From Nocardia farcinica (GTDB lineage Bacteria; Actinomycetota; Actinomycetes; Mycobacteriales; Mycobacteriaceae): DNA of 64,000 bases. A program made the translations under genes and the position numbers. How positions within the stretch are numbered: the first letter of the stretch is position 1; each line of letters starts with the position of its first letter. The DNA lies in assembly GCF_001182745.1 (NCBI RefSeq), contig NZ_LN868939.1:1116001-1180000 (forward strand), in the 5' to 3' direction. Of the stretch, positions 27,961-36,552 are shown piece after piece. Under the pieces are notes generated by a model. It was not told where the DNA came from. It searched no databases and saw nothing but the letters and a program-made list of their open reading frames with translations.

Positions 27961-28542
27961 TCACCTCCGGTTCGGTCGGGGAACGCGCCGCTCGAAGGCG
28001 GAGATCAGCAGGCGTTCCAGGGTGCGGGTCTGCCGGTAGAACTTCGCCACCGCCTCCTCGCTGCCCACGTCGAGCACGTGCACATACACCAGGCAGCGGT
28101 TGCGATCGATCTCGAGCACCATCGTGCCGGGGATCAGGTTGAGCAGGTCGGTGGTCAGTACGAGCACCAGGTCCGAGCGGGTGCTCAGGCCGACGCGCAG
28201 CACACCCGAGACGGGCGCACCGGCGGGCCGCACCGCGAACCAGGCGATCTGCAGGCTCGATTCCAGCGCGTAGTAGGCGCCCAGCACGATCGCCTGCACG
28301 AGCGCGATCGGATTGAACCGGCCCGCCACCGGCATCCTGGGCAGGGGCAGCGCGAGCATGACGATCACGCCGATCACCAACCCGGCCAGCACGTTGGCCA
28401 CGCTGAGGTCGCCCCACAGCGCGGTGTAGACCGCGGCCAGCCACAGCAGCAGCCCGAGCCGGATCGCGGTCTCCTTCGTCGGGCGCCACCAGGCCCGGCG
28501 TTCGGGGCGGTCGCCGGTGCTCGCCGCGTCGATGTCGGTCAT
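27961..28542 (-). CDS. mnhE: Na+/H+ antiporter subunit MnhE/MrpE
   Basis: 193 residues with N-terminal membrane helices (LGLLLWLAAVYTALWG, NVLAGLVIGVIVMLALPLPR) and the MrpE soluble part STRSDLVLVLTTDLLNLIPGTMVLEIDRNRCLVYVHVLD. ATG 28542 overlaps the mnhD stop (ATGA). The N-terminus is extended by about 25 polar residues relative to short MrpE forms. Confidence 0.95.
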   Translation of the reverse strand: MTDIDAASTGDRPERRAWWRPTKETAIRLGLLLWLAAVYTALWGDLSVANVLAGLVIGVIVMLALPLPRMPVAGRFNPIALVQAIVLGAYYALESSLQIAWFAVRPAGAPVSGVLRVGLSTRSDLVLVLTTDLLNLIPGTMVLEIDRNRCLVYVHVLDVGSEEAVAKFYRQTRTLERLLISAFERRVPRPNRR

Positions 28543-30140
28543 CGGAACTCCCCCGGGTCGCCGAGTACGGCGACGACGTAGACGTCCGGATCGTGCAGAT
28601 CGGCCGCGGCCCGGTCGGCGATGCCCAGGATCGGCCCGGCCAGCACGGTCAGGCTCAGGCCCGCCGCGACCAGCCCGGCGGTGGCCAGCAGCATCAGCGG
28701 CGGTATGCGGCCGGGATCGACCCGCTCGTCGTAGCGCACATCGGTGGACTCCTCCACCAGGGTGGGCGGCTTGGCGGCGGCGAGGTGGCCCTCGGGCGCT
28801 TCCGCGCGGGGGCGCCAGAACGCCTTGGCCCACACCAGCGCGACGACATAGAGGGTGAGCAGGCTGGTCGCCACCGCACCCGCCACCAGCACCCAGGCCA
28901 GCACGCTGCCGTCGGCCGCGCCCGCCTGCAACAGCGCGACCTTGCCGATGAACCCGGAGAACGGTGGGATGCCGCCGAGGTTGAGCGCGGGCACCAGGTA
29001 CAGCACCCCGAGCACCGGACTGGCCGCGGCCAGCCCGCCGAGCCTGCGCAGCGAGGTCGAGCCGGCCTGGCGCTCGATGAGACCGGCGACCAGGAACAGC
29101 GCGGTCTGCACGAGAATGTGGTGGGCCACGTAGTACACCGCACCGGCCAGTCCGGCGGCACTGGCCAAGCCCACGCCGAAGATCATGTAGCCGATGTGGC
29201 TGACCAGCGTGAACGACAGCAACCGGCGGATGTTGCTCTGCGCGATCGCACCGAGGATGCCGATCAGCATGGTCAGCAGACCGCACACCAGCAGGATGTC
29301 GTCGAAGGCGCCGTCGGGGAAGAACAGGCTGTTGGTGCGGATGATCGCGTACACGCCGACCTTGGTGAGCAGGCCCGCGAACACCGCGGTGACCGGCGCG
29401 GGCGCGCTCGGGTAGGAGTCGGGCAGCCAGTTCGACAGCGGGAACACCGCCGCCTTGATGCCGAAGGCCACCAACAGCACCGCGAACGCCGCCGTGCGCA
29501 CGCCCTCCGGGGCCGCGCCCAGCCGCACGGCCAGCTGGGCCAGGTTCACCGTGCCGGTCACGGCGTACACGAGGGCGATGCCGATCAGGAAGATCAGCGA
29601 CGACAGCATCGACACCATCACGTACGCGATGCCCGCCCGGATGCGTTCGGCGGTCGCGCCCACGGTGAGCAGCACGAACGAGGCGGCCAGCAGCACCTCG
29701 AAGCCGACGAACAGGTTGAACAGGTCACCGGCGAGGAAGGCGATCGACACGCCCGCGCTCAGCACCAGGTAACTGGGCCGGTAGATCGAGGTGGGCTGGC
29801 GGTCGTCGCCGTCGCGGATGTTCTGGCCCGCGCCGTAGATCGACACCGCGAGCAGCACCACCGCCGAGACCAGCAGCATGCTCCCCGAGAGCCGGTCCAC
29901 CACCAGGGTGATGCCGATCGGCGGGAACCAGCCGCCCACCTGCACCGCGGTGGTGCCGTCCCGATCGGCCAGGTAGAGCAGCACCGCGGTGATCACCACC
30001 ACCGCCGACAGCGCGACCAGCATGACGGTGCCCTGGATGCGCGGGCGCCTGCCGAAGATCAGGCAGGCGGCGGCGGCGAGCAGCGGCACCAGCACCGGCA
30101 GCGGGGCGAGCGCGGGGAGCAGTTCGGCGGAGAGGGTCAC
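28539..30140 (-). CDS. mnhD: Na+/H+ antiporter subunit MnhD/MrpD
   Basis: 533-residue member of the proton-conducting family shared with NADH dehydrogenase NuoL/M/N, about 14 helices. Visible key regions: LFVGFEVLLAASFVLLTVGA (Glu of helix 5), KAAVFPLSNWLPDSYPSAPAPVTAVFAGLLTKVGVYAI (lysines of the conducting channel) and VAHHILVQTALFLVAGLIE. GTG 30140 overlaps the mnhC stop. The soluble C-terminal tail is longer than average. Confidence 0.95.
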   Translation of the reverse strand: MTLSAELLPALAPLPVLVPLLAAAACLIFGRRPRIQGTVMLVALSAVVVITAVLLYLADRDGTTAVQVGGWFPPIGITLVVDRLSGSMLLVSAVVLLAVSIYGAGQNIRDGDDRQPTSIYRPSYLVLSAGVSIAFLAGDLFNLFVGFEVLLAASFVLLTVGATAERIRAGIAYVMVSMLSSLIFLIGIALVYAVTGTVNLAQLAVRLGAAPEGVRTAAFAVLLVAFGIKAAVFPLSNWLPDSYPSAPAPVTAVFAGLLTKVGVYAIIRTNSLFFPDGAFDDILLVCGLLTMLIGILGAIAQSNIRRLLSFTLVSHIGYMIFGVGLASAAGLAGAVYYVAHHILVQTALFLVAGLIERQAGSTSLRRLGGLAAASPVLGVLYLVPALNLGGIPPFSGFIGKVALLQAGAADGSVLAWVLVAGAVATSLLTLYVVALVWAKAFWRPRAEAPEGHLAAAKPPTLVEESTDVRYDERVDPGRIPPLMLLATAGLVAAGLSLTVLAGPILGIADRAAADLHDPDVYVVAVLGDPGEFR

Positions 30141-30514
30141 TGTTCGGGGTCCTCCCGCTCGCGGCGGGCGGCGACCTCCGCGTCGTCTTCGTCGGTGGCC
30201 ACGTGTTCGGTGGTGGTGAGCTTGTAGGCGCGGTAGGCCAGCGCCAGGACGAAGGCCGACAGGCCCATCGTGATCACGATCGCGGTGAGCACCATCGCCT
30301 GCGCGAGCGGGTCGGCCATCTCCTCGGTCTCCGCCTTGCCGACGATCGGCGGTTCGCCGCCGGCGCCGCCGACGCTGATCAGCAGCAGGTTGACGGCATT
30401 GCCGAGCAGGATCATCCCCAGCAGCATCTTCGACACCGCCCGCTCCAGGATCAGATACACCCCGGTGGCGGTGAGCACGCCGATCAGGACGAGCATGGTC
30501 AGGTTCGCGCTCAC
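30137..30514 (-). CDS. mnhC: Na+/H+ antiporter subunit MnhC/MrpC
   Basis: 125-residue NuoK-like subunit: GVYLILERAVSKMLLGMILLGNAVNLLLI and DPLAQAMVLTAIVITMGLSAFVLALAYRAY. GTG 30514 overlaps the mnhA stop (GTGA), continuing the coupled chain. The tail is short and acidic. Confidence 0.95.
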   Translation of the reverse strand: MSANLTMLVLIGVLTATGVYLILERAVSKMLLGMILLGNAVNLLLISVGGAGGEPPIVGKAETEEMADPLAQAMVLTAIVITMGLSAFVLALAYRAYKLTTTEHVATDEDDAEVAARREREDPEQ

Positions 30515-33324
30515 GACCGGGCCTCCTTCGATTCCCGGTCGAGCTCGGCGTCCAGCCGGGCGCCCAGGCTGCGCAGCACGTCCAGCACCAGGCCGACCAC
30601 GATCAGGTACACGCCGAGGTCGAAGAACAGGGCGGTGACCAGCTTGATGTGCCCGAGCACCGGCAGCGTCACCTCGATGATCGCCGAGGACAGCGGCGGT
30701 GCGCCGAGCAGCAGCGAGGTGACCGCGGTGCCCGCGGCGAGGGTGAGACCGGCGCCGAGGACGTGCCCGGCGTCGACCGGCAGCGCCTCGCCCAGTTCGT
30801 ACGGGCCGCCCGCCAGGTATCGCAGGGTCAGCGCCAAGCCCGCCGTGAGGCCGCCGGCGAAACCACCGCCGGGGGAGTTGTGGCCGGCGAAGAAGAAGTA
30901 GATGGACAGCACCATGATGGTCGGGAACACCAGGCGGGTGGTGATCTGCAGGACCATCGAGCGGTCGCGCCGGTCCACCAGCCGCCCGGCGGGCAGCCAG
31001 CTCAGCAGGTCGGGGTCGTAGAACGGCGAGTCGGCGGCGCGGGGCGCGCTGCCGTAGCGGCGGGTGCGGAACACCAGCGAGGCGACACCGGTCGCGGCGA
31101 CGATCAGCACCGAGATCTCGCCCAGGGTGTCCCAGGCCCTGATGTCGACCAGCAGCACGTTCACCGCGTTCTTGCCGCCGCCGAGTTCGTAGGCCGCGTC
31201 CGGGATGAGGTGCCAGATCGGCGCGCCGGAGCGGGCGGCGATGGCGAAGGCCGCGAGCGCGGTGACCACCGCGCCGGTCGCGAGGCCGATCAGCGCGCGG
31301 CGCGCCTTGAACGCGGCCGCGCGGCTCGGCTCGATCTCGGCCGGGAATCCGCGCAGCACGAGCACGAAGATCACCAGCGTCACCGTCTCCACCAGGAACT
31401 GGGTCAGCGCCAGGTCGGGTGCGCCGTGCAGGGCGAAGATCACGCCGCAGCCGTAGCCCGTGACACCGACGACGATCACGCTGGCCAGCCTGTTGCGCAG
31501 CACCGTCGCCGCCAGCGCCATCGCGATCATGATGATGGCGATGGCCACCTGCAGCGGCGAGTCCCACAGCCGCAGCTCGACCCCGGTACGGGTGCCGACG
31601 GCCAGCAGCACCGCGGGCAACACGATGAGGGTGACCAGGATGGTGCCCTGGCTCAACGGCAGCGAACCGCGCTGGACCGCGCCGGTCATCCGGCGCGAGA
31701 GCGCGTCCATCCCGCGCAGGGTGGCGTCGTAGGCGCGGTCGGCGTTGCCGAGGCGGGGGTGGCGCGGGTCGACGATGCGTCCGCGGGCCAGGAACAGCGC
31801 GAGGCCCGCGACGATCACGATCACCGTCAACAGCAACGGCAGCGTGAACCCGTGCCACAGCGCCAGATGCTCGCGCAGCACACCGGGCAGGCTGCCGGCG
31901 TAGGGGCTGACCAGGTCCTCGGTCCAGCCCGGGACCAGGCCGAGGACCAGGCTCACCGCGGCGAGGATCGCCGGCGGCGCGATCATCAGCGGGCCGGGTG
32001 CGTGCCAGTGCGGCCGCACGTCGGGCACTTCGGGTTTGACCGCGAAGGCCCCCCACAGGAACCGCGCGCTGTAGCCGACCGTGAAGGCCGACCCCGCGAC
32101 CAGCGCGAGGGTCAGCGCGATCCGCGCCGGGGTGTTGAGCACGTCGGCGTCGACCTCGGCCGCGAGCGCGGTCTCCTTGCCGACGAAACCGACCAGCGGC
32201 GGGATGCCCGCCATGCTCAGCGCCGACAGGGTCGCGACGGCGGCGAGCAGCGGCTCGCGGCGGCCGAGGCCGGACAGCTTGCGCAGATCGCGGGTGCCCG
32301 CGCCGTGGTCGACGATGCCGACCACCATGAACAGGCAGGCCTTGAACAGCGCGTGCGCGACGACGAGGGTGACACCGGCCAGCGCGGCGTCCGGCGTGCC
32401 GAGGCCGACCAGCACGATCAGGAAGCCGAGCTGGCTGACCGTGCCGAAGGCGAGCACCAGCTTCAGGTCGGTCACCTGCAGGGCGCGCAGTCCGGCCAGC
32501 ACCATGGTCAGCGCGCCCAGCGTCAGCACGATCGGATGCCAGGGCGGCGAACTCGCGAACACCGGCGCCAGCCGCGCGACCAGGTACACACCCGCCTTCA
32601 CCATCGCCGCCGCGTGCAGGTAGGCGCTCACCGGCGTGGGCGCGGCCATCGCGCCCGGCAGCCAGAAGTGCAGCGGCACGATCGCCGATTTGCTCAGCGC
32701 GCCGATCAGCAGCAACACCACCGCCACCGACACGGCCACGCCGCTCGGCGGTTGTGGCATGGCCAGCAGGTCCGAGAGCAAGTAGGTGCCGGTGGTCTGG
32801 CCGAGCAGCACGATGCCCACCAGCATCGCCAGCCCGCCCGCCGCGGTCACCAGCAGCGCCTGCAGCGCCGCGCGCCTGCTCGTGCGGATGGTGTCGTGCC
32901 CGACCAGCAGGAACGACAGCACCGTGGTGATCTCCCAGAACACGTACAGCAACAGCATGTTGTCGCTGGTGACCAGGCCGAACATGGCGCCGGCGAAGGC
33001 GACGAGCTGGGCGGCGAAGGCGCCGAGGCGTGGTTCGTCGTCGGCGAAGTAGCGGGCGCAGTAGAGCAGGATGAGCGAGCCGACGCCGAGCACCAGCGCC
33101 GCCAGCACACCGGCGAGCGAGTCGAACCGCAGGTCGATGTTCATCTCGATGCTGGGCGCCCAGCTGATGCGGACCTGCTCGGTGTCGCCCCAGTGCGCGA
33201 TCACCCAGCCCAACGAGGCCAGGGGAACCAGGGCGAGGGGGATGAACGCGTTGCGGCCCAGCATCCGCACGCACACGGGCGCGACGAGCGCAGCACAGGC
33301 GTGTGCGAGCAGAATTACGAGCAA
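30511..33324 (-). CDS. mnhA: Na+/H+ antiporter subunit MnhA with fused MnhB domain
   Basis: 937-residue first subunit. The N-terminal two thirds is NuoL-like with LLYVFWEITTVLSFLLVGHD, KSAIVPLHFWLPGAMAAPTPVSAYLHAAAMVKAGVYL and HALFKACLFMVVGIVDH. The C-terminus carries DUF4040/MrpA-C and an MrpB-like segment (RLVFPTIMVLSIYFFFAGHNSPGGGFAGGL), so A and B are one polypeptide and no separate mnhB is needed. The TTG start at 33324 has GGAG six bases upstream. It leads the six-gene operon mnhACDEFG. Confidence 0.95.
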   Translation of the reverse strand: MLVILLAHACAALVAPVCVRMLGRNAFIPLALVPLASLGWVIAHWGDTEQVRISWAPSIEMNIDLRFDSLAGVLAALVLGVGSLILLYCARYFADDEPRLGAFAAQLVAFAGAMFGLVTSDNMLLLYVFWEITTVLSFLLVGHDTIRTSRRAALQALLVTAAGGLAMLVGIVLLGQTTGTYLLSDLLAMPQPPSGVAVSVAVVLLLIGALSKSAIVPLHFWLPGAMAAPTPVSAYLHAAAMVKAGVYLVARLAPVFASSPPWHPIVLTLGALTMVLAGLRALQVTDLKLVLAFGTVSQLGFLIVLVGLGTPDAALAGVTLVVAHALFKACLFMVVGIVDHGAGTRDLRKLSGLGRREPLLAAVATLSALSMAGIPPLVGFVGKETALAAEVDADVLNTPARIALTLALVAGSAFTVGYSARFLWGAFAVKPEVPDVRPHWHAPGPLMIAPPAILAAVSLVLGLVPGWTEDLVSPYAGSLPGVLREHLALWHGFTLPLLLTVIVIVAGLALFLARGRIVDPRHPRLGNADRAYDATLRGMDALSRRMTGAVQRGSLPLSQGTILVTLIVLPAVLLAVGTRTGVELRLWDSPLQVAIAIIMIAMALAATVLRNRLASVIVVGVTGYGCGVIFALHGAPDLALTQFLVETVTLVIFVLVLRGFPAEIEPSRAAAFKARRALIGLATGAVVTALAAFAIAARSGAPIWHLIPDAAYELGGGKNAVNVLLVDIRAWDTLGEISVLIVAATGVASLVFRTRRYGSAPRAADSPFYDPDLLSWLPAGRLVDRRDRSMVLQITTRLVFPTIMVLSIYFFFAGHNSPGGGFAGGLTAGLALTLRYLAGGPYELGEALPVDAGHVLGAGLTLAAGTAVTSLLLGAPPLSSAIIEVTLPVLGHIKLVTALFFDLGVYLIVVGLVLDVLRSLGARLDAELDRESKEARS

Positions 33325-33467
33325 ACTGCACTCCGTCGGGTCGTAGCGGCGGGGTGTTGTCCCATGATCCTACGGGGTCCGCGGTCCGGATCCGGACCCG
33401 GGTACGTATGGCGTCGGCCATGCCGCACGGCCACGGGCTATGAATCGGCTAACACGATACCGCTGCA

Positions 33468-35735
33468 TCACGTCCGCGATTCGGCGTAACGGCGCAGCGA
33501 TTCCACCTGGTCGGGATCCAGCGACGGGCGCACCGCGGCACGGGCGGCGGCCACATCGGCGGCGGTGACGTCGGCGGTGTCCACGTCGCGGCGCATCGCG
33601 GCCAACGCCGCCTCCCGCAACAGCGCCGCGCAGTCGGCGGCCGAGTATCCGGTGAGATCCGCGGCCAGCGCGGTCAGGTCGACGTCGGCCGCCAGCGGCA
33701 CCGACCGCCCCGCCGTGCGCAGGATCGCGAGCCTGGCCTCGGCGTCCGGCGGCGGCACGAAGACCAGGCGCTCGAGCCGCCCCGGCCGCAGCAGCGCCGG
33801 GTCGATGAGTTCGGGGCGGTTGGTCGCGCCGAGCACCACCACATCGCGCAGCGGTTCGACCCCGTCGAGTTCGGTGAGCAACGCCGCCACCACCCGATCG
33901 GCGACACCGGAGTCGCTGCTCTGCCCGCGCCGCGGCGCCAGCGCGTCCACCTCGTCGAGGAAGATCAGCGACGGCGCCGAATCGCGGGCCCGCTGGAACA
34001 GCTCGCGCACCGCCCGCTCGGACGAGCCGACCCACTTGTCCATCAGCTCGGCGCCCTTCACCGCGTGCACGCTCAGCTGACCGGAACCGGCCAGCGCGCG
34101 GACCAGGAAGGTCTTGCCGCAGCCGGGCGGGCCGTAGAGCAGCACACCGCGCGGCGGGTCGACGCCGAGCCGGGCGAAGGAGTCGGGGTGGCGCAGCGGC
34201 CACAGCACCGCCTCGGTGAGCGCCTGTTTCGTCTCGGCCATGTCGCCGACGTCGTCGAGGCCGAGGCTGCCGATGGCCAGCTCCTCGGTGCCCGATCGCG
34301 ACAGCGGGCGGATCACCGCGAGCGCGCCGAGCAGATCCTCCTGCGTCAGCCGCGGTGGGGCGCCCTCCCGGCTGGCACGTGAGGCGGCGCGCAGGCCCGC
34401 CTCCCGGCACAGCGCGGCCAGGTCCGAGATGACGAAACCGGGAGTCCGGGCGGCCACCTCGTCCAGGGCCAGGTCGCCGGTGGGCACCTTGCGCAGCAGC
34501 TGCTCGAGCAGCGCGCGGCGCACCGGCGCGGTCGGCAACGGCAGCGCCAGTTCCCGGTCGCAGAGGTCGGGGGCGCGCAACCGGGCATCCACCTCGGTGG
34601 GGTGCGCCGTCGTCGCCAGGAAGGCCACCCCGGGTCCGGCGACCGCCGCGCGCAGCTGGTCGAGGATCAAGGTCGCGACCGGTTCGGGCTGGGCGGGCAG
34701 CAGCGCGTCGATGTCGGTGACCAGCAGGACACCGCCCTGCCCCGAGCCCACCTCGGCCACCGCGGAGGCCACCTCACGCAGCCGGGTGCCGCTCTCCGCG
34801 GCGCCGACGGTCGGGCCGTCGAGTTCGATCACCCGCCGCGGCGCCGCCACCGACCGCGCCAACGTCGCCTTGCCGACCCCGGCGGGCCCGGTGATCAGCA
34901 CACCGAGGTGGGCGTTCGCGCCGAGCGCGCGCAGCAGTTCCGGTTCGTCCAGCGCCAGGCTCAGCCACTCCGCGAGCTTGGCGGCCTGCGCGTGCACCCC
35001 GGCCAGATCCTCGATCGGCACCCGCGCCTCGGCCTCGCGCACCGCCCACTGCCCGGTGGCCGCGCCGTTCGCGCCCGCACCGGCGAAGGCCGCCGCCTCC
35101 GCCGCGCCGCGCGCGGTCTCGCCCACCGCCACCGGCGCGCCGGTGGCGGCGCGGTCGGCGGCCTCGCGCGCGGCCATCGCGCCCGCGGCCCACGACACCG
35201 CCGTATTGGGTTGCACGCTCACCGGCCCGCGCGCGGGATCGGTGGCGGTCACGGTCAGCAGTTCGGTGGTCCAGGCGATGCCGAAGGTGCGCGAGAGCGC
35301 CTGGCTGGCCGCCGAGGAAGGGATGTCGGGGCCGAGATCCCGCGGCAGCAGCGACACCGTGTCGCCGACGGTCACGACCTTGCCGAGCAGTGCCTGCCGC
35401 AGGGTGGCCGCCGGAATGCTGCGCGTGGCGTGCACCGAGCCGCTCACCGAGACCTGCCGGGCCCCGTAGACCGTCGCGGGCGCGACGACCACCGTCTGAT
35501 TCTCCCGGATCCCCGCGTTCGACAGCGTCACGTCGTCGAGCAGGGCGACCCCGGCGGGGGTGCCCGCGGGCGCGAGCCCGGCCACCGCCGCCGTGCGCCG
35601 CGACCCGGCCAGCGCCACCCCGTCCCACTCGCGCAGGCCGAGGGCGGTCAGCGCTTCCGGATGCAACCGCACCACCCCGCGTCTGGCGTCGGCGGCGGAC
35701 GGATTCAGTCGAGCGGTGAGCGCCAGTTCTGCCAC
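33468..35735 (-). CDS. Two-domain AAA+ ATPase of the Cdc48/VAT type
   Basis: 755 residues: an N-terminal double-psi-barrel-like substrate domain (about 1-170), a degenerate first ATPase domain with GPAGVGKATL and VTDIDALLP, and a complete second one with Walker A GPPGCGKTFL, Walker B LIFLDEVDAL, GATNRPELIDPALLRPGRLERLVF and the SRH. In the first domain the Walker B Glu is missing (VTDID), so it probably binds but does not hydrolyse ATP. Start GTG 35735. It matches the AAA ATPase between the sodC block and pssA/psd in mycobacteria; it likely unfolds protein substrates. Confidence 0.92.
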   Translation of the reverse strand: MAELALTARLNPSAADARRGVVRLHPEALTALGLREWDGVALAGSRRTAAVAGLAPAGTPAGVALLDDVTLSNAGIRENQTVVVAPATVYGARQVSVSGSVHATRSIPAATLRQALLGKVVTVGDTVSLLPRDLGPDIPSSAASQALSRTFGIAWTTELLTVTATDPARGPVSVQPNTAVSWAAGAMAAREAADRAATGAPVAVGETARGAAEAAAFAGAGANGAATGQWAVREAEARVPIEDLAGVHAQAAKLAEWLSLALDEPELLRALGANAHLGVLITGPAGVGKATLARSVAAPRRVIELDGPTVGAAESGTRLREVASAVAEVGSGQGGVLLVTDIDALLPAQPEPVATLILDQLRAAVAGPGVAFLATTAHPTEVDARLRAPDLCDRELALPLPTAPVRRALLEQLLRKVPTGDLALDEVAARTPGFVISDLAALCREAGLRAASRASREGAPPRLTQEDLLGALAVIRPLSRSGTEELAIGSLGLDDVGDMAETKQALTEAVLWPLRHPDSFARLGVDPPRGVLLYGPPGCGKTFLVRALAGSGQLSVHAVKGAELMDKWVGSSERAVRELFQRARDSAPSLIFLDEVDALAPRRGQSSDSGVADRVVAALLTELDGVEPLRDVVVLGATNRPELIDPALLRPGRLERLVFVPPPDAEARLAILRTAGRSVPLAADVDLTALAADLTGYSAADCAALLREAALAAMRRDVDTADVTAADVAAARAAVRPSLDPDQVESLRRYAESRT

Positions 35736-35787
35736 CGTGCCATTCTGCCTGCGATCGCCCGGTGCGGGCCGGGTCGCGCGGAAACCG

Positions 35788-36129
35788 CTACTTCCCGGCG
35801 GCCAGCAGTCCGGCCGCCGCGGCGACGGTCTTGCCCGCGTTGGCCTCCGACAGGCACACCAGCTTGGCGGTACCGAGCGCGACGTTCGGGCTGCCCGCGT
35901 AGGGGCTGTCCGGGTTCTCCGCCAGAATCGCTTCCACCACGGCCTTCTCCGCCTCGGTGTCGAGGTTCTTGAACTCCGTGCAGGTGGTCTGCGCGGCCTT
36001 GCCGGTGGTGGAACTCGCGGCGGTGGAACTCGCCGCGGCGGAGCCGGAATCGGAGTCCGACCCACCGCAGCCCGCCAGGGCCGCGGCCATCGTCGCGACG
36101 GTCAGGACGACGACGGAAAATCGTTTCAT
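35788..36129 (-). CDS. Small predicted lipoprotein, unknown function
   Basis: 113 residues: a signal peptide (MKRFSVVVLTVATMAAALAG), lipobox LAGC (C21), a Ser/Ala-rich linker, and a small domain with two cysteines (TTCTEF and LVCLSEA) that could form a disulfide. The domain reads TEAEKAVVEAILAENPDSPYAGSPNVALGTAKLVCL, faintly recalling small acid-stress periplasmic proteins, but I cannot assign it. It lies on the same strand just upstream of the AAA ATPase gene. Confidence 0.75.
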   Translation of the reverse strand: MKRFSVVVLTVATMAAALAGCGGSDSDSGSAAASSTAASSTTGKAAQTTCTEFKNLDTEAEKAVVEAILAENPDSPYAGSPNVALGTAKLVCLSEANAGKTVAAAAGLLAAGK

Positions 36130-36197
36130 TCTCGTGCTTCCCGGGTGCCATCAGGCGCCGGAGCCTCCGGCGCGATGGCAGAGCCTACCGCGCGGGC

Positions 36198-36548
36198 TCA
36201 GTGGATGTGCTCGCGCCAGTCGGCCGGTACCCGCCCGCTGGGGCCGGGTACCCCCTGCGCAGCCGGATGACTGTGCGGCGCAGCCAGTTCCGGCCCTTCG
36301 GTGAACATCTCCTCGGTGCGGAAATCCCAGTACCAGTCCTCGCCGGGCTCGTAGCTCTGGATGAACGGATGCCCGGTCTGCCGGTGATGCGCGGTGGCGT
36401 GCTGCGACGGTGAGGTGTCGCAACAGCCGATGTGCCCGCACTGGGCACAGCGGCGCAGGTGCACCCACCACCCGCCGGACGCCTCGCACTCCACACACCC
36501 GGGCCCGCTGGGCGGGACCGACGGGTCGATGCCTTCGATCGCGGTCAT
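36198..36548 (-). CDS. UBP-type zinc-finger protein
   Basis: 116 residues built around a ZnF-UBP domain: CVECEASGGWWVHLRRCAQCGHIGCCD, then HATAHHRQTGHPFIQSYEPGEDWYWDF, which supplies the ligands of a cross-braced zinc site. In eukaryotes the domain binds ubiquitin tails; in actinobacteria the role is unknown, and it usually sits beside redox or sensor genes. ATG 36548 begins MTAIEGID. Its start is five bases from the histidine-kinase stop, so it belongs to that operon. Confidence 0.92.
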   Translation of the reverse strand: MTAIEGIDPSVPPSGPGCVECEASGGWWVHLRRCAQCGHIGCCDTSPSQHATAHHRQTGHPFIQSYEPGEDWYWDFRTEEMFTEGPELAAPHSHPAAQGVPGPSGRVPADWREHIH

Positions 36549-36552
36549 GGTC

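Noticed and set aside
30649..33489. Open frame of 946 codons opposite mnhA
   Set aside because: Shadow of the antiporter gene; composition is His/Gln/Arg-rich with no domain.
35736..36065. Extending the AAA ATPase upstream of GTG 35735 to an in-frame start at 36065
   Set aside because: The extra 110 residues are Pro/Arg-rich, overlap the lipoprotein gene in another frame and look like antisense composition.
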